Notes: generated by a model from the letters alone, not told the origin. A stretch of 64,000 bases of DNA from Photobacterium piscicola (GCF_900166965.1 NZ_FUZI01000004.1:248001-312000), one strand, 5' to 3'; counted from the first letter of the stretch, positions 40,113 to 50,789 are shown. Translations and numbers: made by a program.

Positions 40113-41384
40113 CTACAACTTTAAATGAGTGGTTATTTGACCGACAGTGTAAAACGAGCCAAACACGATTACCACATCGTCAGCCCCTGCTTGTGTTAAT
40201 GCTTGGTCAAATGCTAACTCAGGACACTCAAATCCACGACATCCTGTTGGTAAATGCAACAAAATCTCATCAGCAACCGCAGCACGAGGTCCAGTTAATG
40301 ACGCCGGATACCAATAATCAACACTGTCACGCATAGCGGCAACGGTAGCGGCAATGTCTTTATCATGCAGCATTGCAACCACAGCATGGACTTTGTTTTT
40401 ACCTTGTTGTGCTTTAATAGTGGCTAGTTGGGTCGCAAAATATTGTGCAGAATGTGGATTATGTGCCACATCCATAATAATTAATGGTTGTTCACTTACC
40501 CGCTGCATCCGCCCGGGTAAACGTGCATTACGCAAACCATCAACAATATTTTGATCGCTAATATCGAGCTCAGTGACCGACAACGCCATTAATGCTGTCG
40601 CAGCATTGGGTAAAGGTAGTTGTGGTAAAGGCAAGTCCGTCAGCGCAAAAGCACCAGATTGCCACTGCCAACGATCCCCCTCAACATGATAATCAAACTG
40701 ATAACCCACTTGGTAAAGCTCAGCACCAATATCATCAGCATGTGCAGGCACTGTTGCTGGCGGATGTGGCTGTCCACAAATCGCAGGCTTGCCACCACGA
40801 AAGATACCCGCTTTTTCATAACCAATAACATCAATGTTATCGCCAAGCCAATCAACATGATCAATTGCTAAGCTAGTGATCACACATACATCATGATCAA
40901 CAATATTGGTCGCATCCAAGCGGCCACCTAAACCAACTTCTAATACCACCACATCAACTTGATGCTGCTTAAATAATGTCAGCGCAGATAACGTACCAAA
41001 TTCAAATAAACTTAAACTGGTTTCACCACGTGCCGCCTCTACACTCGCAAATGCTTGGCAATGTTCACTATCATCAAGTTCTTGGTTGTTAATTCGTACT
41101 CGTTCGTTATAACGCACTAAATGAGGCGAACTATAAACCCCGACTTTATAACCAGCAGCCAATAGAATAGCTTCAAGCATGGCGCAGGTTGAGCCTTTAC
41201 CATTGGTTCCCGCAACGGTGATCACACACGGAGCAGGCTTGATAAGCTCGGCACGTTGCGCGACTAAGCGAACGCGGTCTAGTCCTAAATCAATGGCGCT
41301 AGTATGAAGTTGTTCAAGATATTGTAGCCATGTTGAAAGCGCGGCTGTCGCTTGAGGAGGAGTCAATCCTGACATTGAAATCAT
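40113..41384 (-). CDS. folC: Bifunctional folylpolyglutamate/dihydrofolate synthase FolC
   Basis: A cytoplasmic ligase of 423 residues adding glutamate to dihydropteroate and to folates. The ATP loop VAGTNGKGSTCAMLEAIL is at about 56-73, SSPHLVRYNERVRIN is the omega-loop region, and TNIVDHDVCVITSLAIDHVDWLG is split between metal and folate contacts. MDVAHNPHSA is in the C-terminal Rossmann part. An ATG at 41375 is an alternative start. It sits between accD and dedD as in the conserved block. Confidence 0.94.
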   Translation of the reverse strand: MISMSGLTPPQATAALSTWLQYLEQLHTSAIDLGLDRVRLVAQRAELIKPAPCVITVAGTNGKGSTCAMLEAILLAAGYKVGVYSSPHLVRYNERVRINNQELDDSEHCQAFASVEAARGETSLSLFEFGTLSALTLFKQHQVDVVVLEVGLGGRLDATNIVDHDVCVITSLAIDHVDWLGDNIDVIGYEKAGIFRGGKPAICGQPHPPATVPAHADDIGAELYQVGYQFDYHVEGDRWQWQSGAFALTDLPLPQLPLPNAATALMALSVTELDISDQNIVDGLRNARLPGRMQRVSEQPLIIMDVAHNPHSAQYFATQLATIKAQQGKNKVHAVVAMLHDKDIAATVAAMRDSVDYWYPASLTGPRAAVADEILLHLPTGCRGFECPELAFDQALTQAGADDVVIVFGSFYTVGQITTHLKL

Positions 41385-41474
41385 TCACTTGTAGTAACGA
41401 ACTGAATCATTAATTTACCACTGAATGCTAAAGAACTTAATCATCAAGGGTAATAAATTGCAGATTCGACCTAG

Positions 41475-41518
41475 AAAAAAAATGCCACACTAATAATAAT
41501 TCATTAGGGTGGCATTTA
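41475..41518 (-). terminator. Terminator of accD
   Basis: AAATGCCAC and GTGGCATTT pair, with inner CTAAT/ATTAG, ending in a leftward run of T, about 56 nt after the accD stop. It separates accD from folC transcription. Confidence 0.85.
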
Positions 41519-41573
41519 TTAACATTAATCGTTGTGATTACTAAACGTAAACCACACTCGATTAAAGGCAATA

Positions 41574-42497
41574 TTAGTCTTCTTTTTCTGCAGCGTTAGC
41601 AACAGGTTGAGCCTCAGGCTTACTATCAACAGACACAACCAGCGGTGATGCTTGGTTCATCATTTTAGCCATTAAGCCTGCAATACGTTGACGCATTTCA
41701 CGGCGGTCAACAATCATATCGATCGCACCATGCTCAAGCAAAAACTCACTACGTTGGAAGCCTTCTGGTAGCTTTTCACGTACGGTTTGCTCAATAACAC
41801 GCTGGCCAGCAAAACCAATCAGTGCTTTTGGTTCACCAATATTGATATCACCTAGCATAGCAAGAGAAGCTGAAACACCACCCATTGTTGGGTCAGTTAA
41901 TACAGAGAAGAACGGTAAACCTTTTGCAGATAAACGTTCTAATGCCGCACTGGTTTTCGCCATTTGCATTAATGACATTAGCGCTTCTTGCATACGAGCA
42001 CCGCCACTGGCTGAGAAACACACCAATGGACAGTTCTTCTCAATAGCAGAATCAACTGCGCGCACAAACTTAGCGCCAACAACCGATCCCATTGAGCCGC
42101 CCATAAAAGAGAATTCAAAGGCACAGGCAACAACAGGTAAACCAAGTAACTCACCGTTCATCGCAACTAAAGCATCTTTCTCACCGGTTGCTTTTTGGGC
42201 TGCATATAAACGATCTTTGTATTTCTTAGAATCACGGAATTTAAGCTTATCTTGTGGCTCTAATTCTGCTGCGATTTCCACTTGCGTATCAGCATCAAGA
42301 AATGTTTCAAGACGGCGACGTGCTTTCATACGCATGTGATGGTCACATTTAGGGCAAACTTCAAGATTGCGCTCGAGATCTGCGTGATACAGTACCTGAT
42401 CACAAGACGTACATTTCGTCCAGACACCTTCAGGGATTGATACCTTACGCGAAGATACGATATTACTTTTCGTTAGAATCTTTTCAAGCCAGCTCAT
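41574..42497 (-). CDS. accD: Acetyl-CoA carboxylase carboxyltransferase beta subunit AccD
   Basis: The beta subunit of the carboxyltransferase that makes malonyl-CoA. It has 307 residues. The N-terminal zinc ribbon uses cysteines in CTSCDQV and CPKCDHH (about 28-55). The crotonase-like core has [11 protein letters not shown] and [18 protein letters not shown], with the oxyanion-type glycine pair [11 protein letters not shown]. The last 30 residues are charged and variable. Confidence 0.96.
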   Translation of the reverse strand: MSWLEKILTKSNIVSSRKVSIPEGVWTKCTSCDQVLYHADLERNLEVCPKCDHHMRMKARRRLETFLDADTQVEIAAELEPQDKLKFRDSKKYKDRLYAAQKATGEKDALVAMNGELLGLPVVACAFEFSFMGGSMGSVVGAKFVRAVDSAIEKNCPLVCFSASGGARMQEALMSLMQMAKTSAALERLSAKGLPFFSVLTDPTMGGVSASLAMLGDINIGEPKALIGFAGQRVIEQTVREKLPEGFQRSEFLLEHGAIDMIVDRREMRQRIAGLMAKMMNQASPLVVSVDSKPEAQPVANAAEKED

Positions 42498-42722
42498 GAA
42501 TGACCTTTCTTTTTTATTCTTCCGCCAATAATGACCGAAGAGACAAATTCATTAAATATTATCTACGATTAAAACATAATCTTATTAATCTGTAGATAAA
42601 AAACTGGTATTACCTTTATAAGTCACTATGACATTTTGGAATAAAAACATCAAAAATCGTTAATAACAGTCATAACACGGTGAATTATTCACCAACTTTT
42701 TAGTCTGTATTAACGGTATCAC

Positions 42723-43502
42723 TTACAAAAATAATGGACCTAAAGCCGAACGCGGCAAATTGTATTCTGCAGGATAATCAACATCGACTAAATACAAACC
42801 TGCTGATTTTGCTGTTGGCCCCGCAATTCGACGATCTTTTTGCTCAAGTACCCACTTGATCCAATCAGGTTGCTTCTCACCTTTACCCACTTTAATTAAG
42901 CTACCTGCGATGTTACGCACCATGTGGTGCACAAACGCATTAGCTTTAATGTCGATAACGATAAAGTCACCTTTACGGGTTACGGTCAAATGCTCTAATC
43001 GACGCCACGGACTGCGTGACTGACATTGGCTGGCACGAAATGAAGTATAGTCATGCTCACCAATTAAATATTGCGCGGCTTCATGCATTTTTGCTTCATC
43101 AAGATGACCATGGTAATGGCTAACACCGTGTTGGAAAATAGCCGGACGCACTGAATGATTGTAAATCACATAACGGTAGCGACGAGCGGTAGCAGAGAAA
43201 CGTGCATGGAAATCTTCATTAACTTCATGTGCCCAACGAACAGCAATATCTTTAGGAAGGTATGCATTCACGCCCATGGTCCACGCGGCCATTTTACGTT
43301 CAATATCAACATCGAAGTGAACCACTTGTCCAGTACCATGAACACCAGTATCGGTACGCCCTGCACAAAAAACAGCAATCGGCTGATTAGCAATGTGTGA
43401 CAACGCTTTTTCTAAACGCTCTTGAACACTATCCACATCGACTTGACGCTGCCAACCACAATATTTAGCACCATCGTATTCTATACCTAACGCTATTCGC
43501 AT
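42723..43502 (-). CDS. truA: tRNA pseudouridine(38-40) synthase TruA
   Basis: A 259-residue enzyme making pseudouridine at positions 38-40 of many tRNAs. The catalytic aspartate is D51 in [33 protein letters not shown] and [16 protein letters not shown] are conserved motifs. In related genomes fimV lies directly upstream; here a 7-unit repeat array separates them. No dedA gene follows, unlike E. coli. Confidence 0.96.
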   Translation of the reverse strand: MRIALGIEYDGAKYCGWQRQVDVDSVQERLEKALSHIANQPIAVFCAGRTDTGVHGTGQVVHFDVDIERKMAAWTMGVNAYLPKDIAVRWAHEVNEDFHARFSATARRYRYVIYNHSVRPAIFQHGVSHYHGHLDEAKMHEAAQYLIGEHDYTSFRASQCQSRSPWRRLEHLTVTRKGDFIVIDIKANAFVHHMVRNIAGSLIKVGKGEKQPDWIKWVLEQKDRRIAGPTAKSAGLYLVDVDYPAEYNLPRSALGPLFL

Positions 43503-43588
43503 AATCTCACTTCGACTTAATTCAACATAAACACACAGGCGATGTTATTTAAGCGCCTGTTCAAAACAGAGGGTGAAGTATAGGGGAT

Positions 43589-43660
43589 TTCGAGGGGTGA
43601 GGAAAGTAGGGACGAGGAAGAGCTAAAGATATCGAGTTTCGAGATTATTAGTGTCGAGAT
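43589..43660 (+). repeat. GA-rich dispersed element, copy A
   Basis: Contains GAGGGGTGAGGAAAGTAGGG, then ACGAGGAAGAGC, then ATCGAGTTTCGAGA and a closing GTGTCGAGATA. It lies upstream of truA, on the far side of the repeat array from copy A-prime, in opposite orientation. Confidence 0.7.
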
Positions 43661-43672
43661 AGCCCAATATAC

Positions 43673-45030
43673 GTCATCTCGGAAGGTGAGGCACGGAACT
43701 ATCAGAGATCTACTCACCGCGTTATTGAGCCTTAAAGAAACCAGTGAAAATAATAACTCTACAACGCGTGAATAGCAGATTCCCTATCGCCCTCGCGGGC
43801 ATTCGCTGTAGGGAATGACGGGGTTGGAACGGACATTCACTGTAAGGAATGACGGGGTTATTTCCCGTCATCCCGGAAGGTGAGGTACGAAGCTATCCGG
43901 GATCTACTCACCACGTGCTTGAGCTTAAAAGAAACCAATGAAAATAATAACTCCACAACGCGCGAACAGTAGATTCCCTATCGCCCTCGCGGGCATTCGC
44001 TGTAGGGAATGACGGGGTTAGGACGGGCATTCACTGTAAAAAATCACGGGGTTATTTCCCGTCATCCCGGAAGTTGAGGCACGAAGCTATCCGGGATCTA
44101 CTCACCACGAGCTTGAGCCATAAAGACACCAGTGAAAATAATAACTCTACAACGCGTGAATAGTAGATTCCCTATCGCCCTCGCGGGCATTCGCTGTAGG
44201 GAATGACGGATTGGGACGGGCATTCACTTAGTCCATTACCCGTCATCCCGGAAGTTGAGGTACGAAACTATCCGGGATCTACTCACCGCGTTATTGAGCC
44301 TTAAAGATACCAGTGAAAATAATAACTCTACAACGTGTGAATAGCAGATTCCCTATCGCCCTCGCGGGCATTCGCTGTAGGGAATGACGGATTGGGACGG
44401 GCATTCACTTAGTCTATTACCCGTCATCCCGGAAGTTGAGGCACGAAGCTATCTGGGATCTACTCACCGCGTTATTGAGCCTTAAAGAAACCAGTGAATT
44501 CAACGACTCCACAACGCGTGAATAGTAGATTCCCTATCGCCCTCGCGGGCATTCACTGTAGGGAATGACGGGGATGGAACGGACATTCACTGTAAGGAAT
44601 GACGGGGTATTTCCCGTCATCCCGGAAGTTGAGGCACGAAGCTATCCGGGATCTACTCACTGCGTTATTGAGCCTTAAAGAAACCAGTGAAAATAATAAC
44701 TCCACAACGCGTGAATAGTAGATTCCCTATCGCCCTCGCGGGCATTCGCTGTAGGGAATGACGGGGTTGGGACGGACATTCACTGTAAGGAATGACGGGG
44801 TTATTTCCCGTCATCCCGGAAGTTGAGGCACGAAACTATCCGGGATCTACTCACCGCGTTATTGAGCCTTAAAGATACAAGTAAATTCAACGGCTCTACA
44901 ACGCGCGAATAGTAGATTCCCTATCGCCCTCGCGGGCATTCGCTGTAGGGAATGACGGGGATGGAACGGACATTCACTGTAAGGAATGACGGGGTTGGAA
45001 CGGACATTCATTGTAAAAAATCACGAGGGT
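43673..45030. repeat. Seven-unit tandem REP/BIME-like array
   Basis: The left hairpin start GTCATCCCGG (or CTCGG in unit 1) recurs at 43673, 43867, 44061, 44242, 44423, 44616 and 44810, with periods of 194, 194, 181, 181, 193 and 194. Units are the same family as the 19.3 kb array but diverged from one another. Each holds ATCCCGGA/TCCGGGAT and TTCCCTA/TAGGGAA hairpins, and longer units end with an extra CATTCACTGTAAGGAATGACGG half-repeat in two segments. A partial unit follows to about 45030. Open frames crossing it are not coding. Confidence 0.95.
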
Positions 45031-45037
45031 TTAGGCA

Positions 45038-45073
45038 CAAAAAAAGCGACAGGCTTTCACCCATCGCTTTTTA
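45038..45073 (-). terminator. Terminator of fimV, GCGAYRGG-family hairpin
   Basis: Reading leftward, AAAAAGCGATGGG, a GTGAAAG loop region and CCTGTCGCTTTTTTT. Nearly the same hairpin recurs at 48436-48468 and 51393-51427. Confidence 0.88.
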
Positions 45074-45117
45074 TCTCGAAACTCGAAACCTCGTCCCTGC
45101 TGTTCCTCGCCCCTAAA
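45074..45117 (-). repeat. GA-rich dispersed element, copy A-prime, directly after the fimV stop
   Basis: In fimV mRNA sense it reads TTTAGGGGCGAGGAACAGC, then AGGGACGAGGTTTCGAG, then TTTCGAGA, and runs straight into the terminator hairpin. Confidence 0.78.
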
Positions 45118-45122
45118 TACGC

Positions 45123-48100
45123 CTACTTCTTCGCTTTAAACTTATCTAGCAAGGCATTGGCTTCTGCTTTTGTCTCGCCGTCACCTTTTAAAACGATATC
45201 TTGTAGCAAATCAACTGCGCCACCAATATCGTTCATTTCTAGATACGCTTTCGCAAGATCCAACTGCCCTGCATATTCCCCCGCACTATCAACATCAAAT
45301 TGACGGATATTGGCGAACATATCAGGGAAATCCTTTAAACCCACATCAAGGTTTAACGGTTTTTCATCAGGATCGTCTTGATGATAATTCGGATCATCTG
45401 CTAGCAACTCATCAATACTGATGTAGTTTGATAATGTCGATGGCGCTGTTTTAATATCAGCTTGTGCAAGATCAGGCTGTTTAGACCAATCTTCACTCAC
45501 AAGTTCAGGCTCTGCTGCTACGCCCTTCCAAACTGCCGCTTCATCTTCCGCTAATACATCTTCATTATCAGCAATATCGCTATCAACAGTCGTGGCTAAT
45601 AACTGATCACGTTCATCATTATTCAGTCCACGCTGCGGTGTTATTGTTGTTGCATCAGCATCATCAAACAACAACGCATCCATGTCTAAGCCAGCAGAAT
45701 CAACCCGATCTTGTTTCGCTTCAGGTGATTGATCAACCTCAGCGGCATCATCGGCGCCTGCTTGTGATTTAAAACCACACTCAAGTGCGTATTGCTCTAG
45801 CTCATGTTGCTCTTCAAATGATGCAAATAAAGCCTCATTTTCGTCAAACTCAGGTAACGTACTAACATCAATGTTATCAAACGCATATTCCAAATGGCGC
45901 GCAGTATCAAACGGAGAGTATTCAGACTCTGTAGTCGTCGTGCTTGCTTCTACTGGTGCAGGTTGACGTTGTTCCGCGGCTTGTGCTGCTTGTTGTAATT
46001 GACGCGTAACATTATCGATTGCAACTTGCTCATCAATCTCAGAGCGATCATCCATTTGCTCTAATGGTGAGGCTTGTGGATCATCAAAAGCAGAAGTTTC
46101 ATCAAACTCAGGTAAGTCATCAAGGCTTAAAGGTGCGTTATGTACCGCATCGGCCGCTGGCAACGCTGACATTTCATCATCATAGTGATCAAACGCGGCT
46201 TGCTCATCAAACTCGGGCAAATCATCAAGATTAAATGCGGTTGTTGCGGGATCAGCCGCTAACAGCTCATCTAATAAATCAGTACTATTTTCGTCAAACT
46301 TAATGTCAGATGTTACAGCTTGAGCATCACTTTCATCGGCAAGTAATTCATCTAGCAATGCAGTACTGTTTTCAGCTAGCTCAATCTCGCTATCCAATGA
46401 CTTAGCATCATCATCTGCAACTAAATCATCTAATAATTCAGTGCTATTTTCAGCAAATAATGAGTCGCTGTCGTTAGTTTCTGTTGGTGTCGTTGTTGAA
46501 GTAATATCCGGTAAATCATGATTAAATTGGGTAAATAACGCATCCAACTCATCTTGAGAAACAACCGTCGTTCCTTCTAACTCAGCTTCTGACTTCTTAG
46601 CATCAGAGCTTGATGCTTGCGCTTGTTGCAGAATCTCATCTAATAACGCTTGATCAGAAAGTTGCTTCTCAGTATCACTATCCTCTGCTGCCACTAAAGC
46701 TGTTGAGGATGGCGTTACTTCATCATATTCAGACAAATCAAAATTAGCATTATCTTCTTCGCTTAGGGATTTTTCCCATAACGCAGCCAACGCTTCATCG
46801 GCACTTGGCTCAGGCTTGGCATCAAACTCATCCAATGCCCGTTCCATATCTTCTAGACCGATAGCATTATCGTTAGAGACCGAAATAGAACCAAAACTGT
46901 TATCAAATGCATCATCATCAAAATCTGTCTTTGGTGACGCATTTACAGCTTGAGAGGCTTCTGTTTCTGCTGTGTTAACAACCTCTGTTGCCGGTGCGAC
47001 AACGGTATCTTGTTTTTTATCAAGTTGGTTAGGCTCTATATCTGCAAACAAATCATCATCGGCAAATAAATCATCAAGGTCGTCATCATGATCATTACCA
47101 ACGAAATCTATCGGTGGCACAACAGCGATCGTATTGTCGTTATCATCCGTCGTTGGTGCTGGTAATGATGGCTGTTGAGGCTCATCTTTTTTACGACGGA
47201 AGAACAATAATGCTAATAATGCCGCTATCAAACCACCAGGAATAATGCCAGCAGCAGCTAATGCCCATGGATTACTAGTGAAGCGCTCAAGCCATGTTGT
47301 TGCGACTGGCGTTTCAAGTTGTTGAGGCTGTTGTTGCTCTAAAAACGACACCATTTTTTGACGAATGCTGTCACTTTCCGTGATTTGATCTTTTAATGCA
47401 TCCATATCTTGCTGCATAGCGGATAATCGTAACCGTAATGCATGGTTACTTTCTACTAGCGCATTCATTTTAACATCAGTGACATCAACTTGTGGCTGTT
47501 GTGGTTTCAAAGGCACAACTGTCGAGTTACCCTCATCAACTTCACTTACATCGGTTAACACTGCATCTTTTACGATAGCGGCCGTGGCAACATTTGCCGC
47601 TGTTGATGCTACTTCTGAATCAATATCGGTTTCAGGTGTTGTGTTAGGCTCGGCCTTAACTGGGGTTAACGATGGCTTCGGTGATAACTTAATCACTCGC
47701 GGGGCTTTAGCGGCAGCAGCTTGCTGTTTGGCTAATTGTTCTTCAGCTAGACGTCTTTTTTCTAATTCCGTAGCATAAGGCGCACGTAATTGATCTGCCG
47801 CTAATTTACGGCTGACTGAACTCACACGTTGTTGTTGGATTTGATCCATTGTCGGTAATTTTAGGTAACTACCCGGCAACAATGAGTGAATATTATTATT
47901 TTCAAACGCATCACGATTTAAATTATAAATAGCGCCAATAACTTTAAAAATAGACACGTTTTTATTGGGTAAATGGCGTGAAGCAATGCCCCATAACGTT
48001 TCATTTTCATAGGTTGGGCCATAATTACGCGCCATTGACGACGATGTTGAAAACTGTTTTGTCGGTATGGTCAACTGACCCGTAGTCGCATCTCGATTAA

Positions 48101-48239
48101 GAGTTGCGTACGAGCTATCTTCACTCTCGGGACCGACGATACGTATAGTATTGGCATTCACTACCGGTAAGTAAGAAGAAATAGTAACAAAAGCTACCGG
48201 TAGTACCATACGTTTAAGTATTTTTGGGATGTTAGACAC
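45123..48239 (-). CDS. fimV: Polar hub / peptidoglycan-binding protein FimV
   Basis: A 1038-residue FimV/HubP-type protein that organises the cell pole. It has an N-terminal signal-like segment (about 5-30), a LysM-like domain (about 72-130: ENETLWGIASRH, SLLPGSYLKLP), a coiled coil (about 265-310), one membrane span (about 325-348) and a very acidic cytoplasmic region. Three ENSTxLLDxLxAx(D/E) repeats fall near 595-655 and three LPEFDE repeats near 670, 710 and 793. The C-terminal FimV helical domain (about 985-1036: LDLAKAYLEMNDIGGA) is intact. GTG start; an earlier ATG runs into a stop at once. Confidence 0.92.
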   Translation of the reverse strand: MSNIPKILKRMVLPVAFVTISSYLPVVNANTIRIVGPESEDSSYATLNRDATTGQLTIPTKQFSTSSSMARNYGPTYENETLWGIASRHLPNKNVSIFKVIGAIYNLNRDAFENNNIHSLLPGSYLKLPTMDQIQQQRVSSVSRKLAADQLRAPYATELEKRRLAEEQLAKQQAAAAKAPRVIKLSPKPSLTPVKAEPNTTPETDIDSEVASTAANVATAAIVKDAVLTDVSEVDEGNSTVVPLKPQQPQVDVTDVKMNALVESNHALRLRLSAMQQDMDALKDQITESDSIRQKMVSFLEQQQPQQLETPVATTWLERFTSNPWALAAAGIIPGGLIAALLALLFFRRKKDEPQQPSLPAPTTDDNDNTIAVVPPIDFVGNDHDDDLDDLFADDDLFADIEPNQLDKKQDTVVAPATEVVNTAETEASQAVNASPKTDFDDDAFDNSFGSISVSNDNAIGLEDMERALDEFDAKPEPSADEALAALWEKSLSEEDNANFDLSEYDEVTPSSTALVAAEDSDTEKQLSDQALLDEILQQAQASSSDAKKSEAELEGTTVVSQDELDALFTQFNHDLPDITSTTTPTETNDSDSLFAENSTELLDDLVADDDAKSLDSEIELAENSTALLDELLADESDAQAVTSDIKFDENSTDLLDELLAADPATTAFNLDDLPEFDEQAAFDHYDDEMSALPAADAVHNAPLSLDDLPEFDETSAFDDPQASPLEQMDDRSEIDEQVAIDNVTRQLQQAAQAAEQRQPAPVEASTTTTESEYSPFDTARHLEYAFDNIDVSTLPEFDENEALFASFEEQHELEQYALECGFKSQAGADDAAEVDQSPEAKQDRVDSAGLDMDALLFDDADATTITPQRGLNNDERDQLLATTVDSDIADNEDVLAEDEAAVWKGVAAEPELVSEDWSKQPDLAQADIKTAPSTLSNYISIDELLADDPNYHQDDPDEKPLNLDVGLKDFPDMFANIRQFDVDSAGEYAGQLDLAKAYLEMNDIGGAVDLLQDIVLKGDGETKAEANALLDKFKAKK

Positions 48240-48435
48240 TGCCTACATTCCTCTTTGGCAGAGATAAAATTGCCCGAAATCGTCGCATGGCAACAAATTC
48301 GAAATAATAGTTTCTGGTGATAACGACCTAATAATAACGACCAATATCAATAAAGCTTGAATAGCTATATTTAATCATAATAAGCGCCATATTATGTCAA
48401 GTTATCAGCAAAAGAAAAGCAAGCAGCTAACGAAA
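48240..48435. other. Upstream region of fimV
   Basis: AT-rich, presumed fimV promoter; nothing further recognised before the asd terminator at 48436. Confidence 0.4.
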
Positions 48436-48468
48436 TAAAAAAGCGACAGGCTTGCACCCATCGCTTTG
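48436..48468 (-). terminator. Terminator of asd, same hairpin family as fimV
   Basis: AAAAAAGCGACAGG, a CTTGCA loop and CCCATCGCTTT; differs from the fimV copy by few bases. It carries no GA-rich element beside it. Confidence 0.85.
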
Positions 48469-48552
48469 TTATTGTGTTAGCAAGTTTGTTCGCACTATTC
48501 GTGTTGATACACAGTAATAACGCGATCTAGACCTTACTTTTATTGCTGTTAA

Positions 48553-49566
48553 TTACAAATAGTCTGCAATTAATTTTTCAGCAATCTGAACACTGTTAGT
48601 TGCCGCGCCTTTACGAACGTTATCAGCCACAATCCACATGTTTAGACCACATGGGTGACTAATATCTTCACGAATACGACCAACCATTACATGATCTTTG
48701 CCTACTGCATCGGTAACTTGAGTTGGGTATTCGTTGCCAGGGAAGACTTCGATACCATCAGTATTTTCAAGTAAGTTAATGGCTTCTTCTAATACGATTG
48801 GTTGATGTGTTTCAACATGCACCGCTTCGCCATGACCAAAGAATGAAGACACACGCACACAGGTTGGATTCACACGAATACTAGCATCGCCTAAAATCTT
48901 TTGTGTTTCCCACACCATTTTCATTTCTTCTTTGGTGTAGCCGTTGTCCATAAACTCATCAATCTGTGGAATACAGTTAAATGCAATTTGCTTATCGTAA
49001 GCTTTAGTTTCGATAGGCAAACCATTAAGCAATTTCGCTGTTTGCCCTGCTAGTTCATCGATACCTTTACGACCAGAACCAGAAACTGATTGGTAAGTCG
49101 CAACGTTAATACGATCAATACCGTAAGCATCTTGAATCGGCTTCAGTGCAACTAACATTTGAATCGTTGAACAGTTAGGGTTAGCAATAATGTTACGGTT
49201 ACGGTAATCCGCAATCGCTTCAGGGTTTACTTCTGGAATCACTAACGGTACATCATATTCATAACGGAATTCAGAAGTATTATCGATAACAACTACGCCT
49301 TGCTCTGCGGCAATCGGTGCCCAATGGCGTGATGCTTCAGCACCCGCTGAGAACAAAGCAATTTGCACTTGGCTCCAGTCGAAATCTTCTACATTACGAA
49401 CGCGGGTTGATTTACCTTTAAAACGTAACGCTTTACCTGCGCTACGATCACTTGCCAGCAAGTAAAGATTGCGAACAGGAAAATTGCGTGCTTCTAGCAC
49501 TTCGACCATAGCTTCGCCTACTGCGCCTGTTGCGCCGAGTATTGCGATATCATATTCCTGACTCAT
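48553..49566 (-). CDS. asd: Aspartate-semialdehyde dehydrogenase (USG-1/Asd2 type)
   Basis: A 337-residue NADP-dependent dehydrogenase that makes aspartate semialdehyde for lysine, methionine, threonine and diaminopimelate. [10 protein letters not shown] is the dinucleotide loop (11-20). The catalytic cysteine is present as C132 in NPNCSTIQ, and a histidine in FFGHGEAVH follows. It occupies the usg position next to pdxB, where E. coli Usg has lost the cysteine. The start overlaps the pdxB stop by 4 nt. Confidence 0.92.
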   Translation of the reverse strand: MSQEYDIAILGATGAVGEAMVEVLEARNFPVRNLYLLASDRSAGKALRFKGKSTRVRNVEDFDWSQVQIALFSAGAEASRHWAPIAAEQGVVVIDNTSEFRYEYDVPLVIPEVNPEAIADYRNRNIIANPNCSTIQMLVALKPIQDAYGIDRINVATYQSVSGSGRKGIDELAGQTAKLLNGLPIETKAYDKQIAFNCIPQIDEFMDNGYTKEEMKMVWETQKILGDASIRVNPTCVRVSSFFGHGEAVHVETHQPIVLEEAINLLENTDGIEVFPGNEYPTQVTDAVGKDHVMVGRIREDISHPCGLNMWIVADNVRKGAATNSVQIAEKLIADYL

Positions 49567-50738
49567 TGAGTGACCTCTACTACTGTAAAACCTAATTTAG
49601 CCAGCGACTCTACCGCAAACTCGGCCTTCGCCGCTACTGTAATCGCACTATATTCACGTCGATCCCAGTAATTTTTACGCATTAGATCAAATGCGGTAGC
49701 CATTTTGCTGTTATCGTCACCAGCCGCTAACATTTCACGACGGAAAATACCGTCATCTTTACGAACATCATAAACTAATTGGATCAAGCTAAATAACGTC
49801 GCTTCATCCCATTTTCGGCTTAATTGCACCTGAGGTACAGGTGCAATCGGTAATAAATCACTCGCTAACGCATGGTGATCATTACTTAAAAACTGACAAA
49901 AACGGTTAAACACCATTGTAGTGCCACGTGCTTTGCCTTCAAGGCCGTATCCCGCCACATGGGGAGTAGCAAATGCTAATAACGGTAATAATGCTAAATC
50001 AACTAACGGCTCTTGTTCAAATACATCTAATACAGCCGTTAATGCTTTACCACTGCCATCAACTGAAGCTTGTAATGCCTGTTTTAACGCTTGGTTATCC
50101 ACCACAGGACCACGAGCAGCATTAATTAAAATCGCATTGGGCTGCATTGCCGCTAAAAAGTGAGCATCGATTAAATGATGAGTTGGGTATTCACCACTAC
50201 GTGTAATCGGGGTATGGGCTGTGATCACATCACACTCAGCCAATAAACGCTCAAGTGAATCAAACTGACGTTCATCACCTTGAGCTTGCTTTAAGGGATC
50301 GTTTAATAAATAACGAATACCCAAAGCATCCAAACATTTCGCTAAATACGTTCCCACATTACCAGCACCAATAATGCCAATAGTGCGATCAAAAATTGAA
50401 AAATCCTGCTGCTGACCTAGTACCATCAAGCTACTTAACACATATTCAGCCACACCCACTTTGTTACAACCAGGTGCTGCGGTAAATGTAATGCCCTTGG
50501 CAGCTAATAAATCCTGATCAACATGATCTTGACCCGCGGTTGCAGTACCCACAAATTTAAGTTTGTCGGCTTTAGCAATCAGATCAGCGTTTACTTTGGT
50601 TACAGAACGGATCATTAAAGCATCAATGCCAACTAAATCATCAGCGGTTAATGTACGTCCAGGTTTTGCAATAACGTCGCCTAACTGGCTAAATAATTCC
50701 TGAGCATAAGGCATGTTTTCATCGATAAGGATTTTCAT
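49563..50738 (-). CDS. pdxB: 4-phosphoerythronate dehydrogenase PdxB
   Basis: A 391-residue NAD-dependent 2-hydroxyacid dehydrogenase acting in pyridoxal phosphate synthesis. The Rossmann loop is [23 protein letters not shown] and VLDVFEQEP hold the catalytic Arg/Glu region, and [16 protein letters not shown] holds the histidine. The PdxB-specific C-terminal dimer domain is present. The ATG at 50738 begins the conserved [10 protein letters not shown]; the upstream extension is not supported. It is coupled to asd by a 4-nt overlap. Confidence 0.95.
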   Translation of the reverse strand: MKILIDENMPYAQELFSQLGDVIAKPGRTLTADDLVGIDALMIRSVTKVNADLIAKADKLKFVGTATAGQDHVDQDLLAAKGITFTAAPGCNKVGVAEYVLSSLMVLGQQQDFSIFDRTIGIIGAGNVGTYLAKCLDALGIRYLLNDPLKQAQGDERQFDSLERLLAECDVITAHTPITRSGEYPTHHLIDAHFLAAMQPNAILINAARGPVVDNQALKQALQASVDGSGKALTAVLDVFEQEPLVDLALLPLLAFATPHVAGYGLEGKARGTTMVFNRFCQFLSNDHHALASDLLPIAPVPQVQLSRKWDEATLFSLIQLVYDVRKDDGIFRREMLAAGDDNSKMATAFDLMRKNYWDRREYSAITVAAKAEFAVESLAKLGFTVVEVTQ

Positions 50739-50789
50739 ATACGTCCTGTAGCAAAAATTCAAAATAAAGGTTCGCGCAGGAGATTATAT

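Noticed and set aside
43517..43717. Open frame of 66 codons on the minus strand across GA-rich copy A and the first repeat unit
   Set aside because: Composed of repeat sequence, low-complexity serine/leucine runs, no ribosome site and no plausible fold.
44986..45303. Open frame of 105 codons on the plus strand across the array end and fimV
   Set aside because: Antisense shadow of fimV plus repeat sequence.
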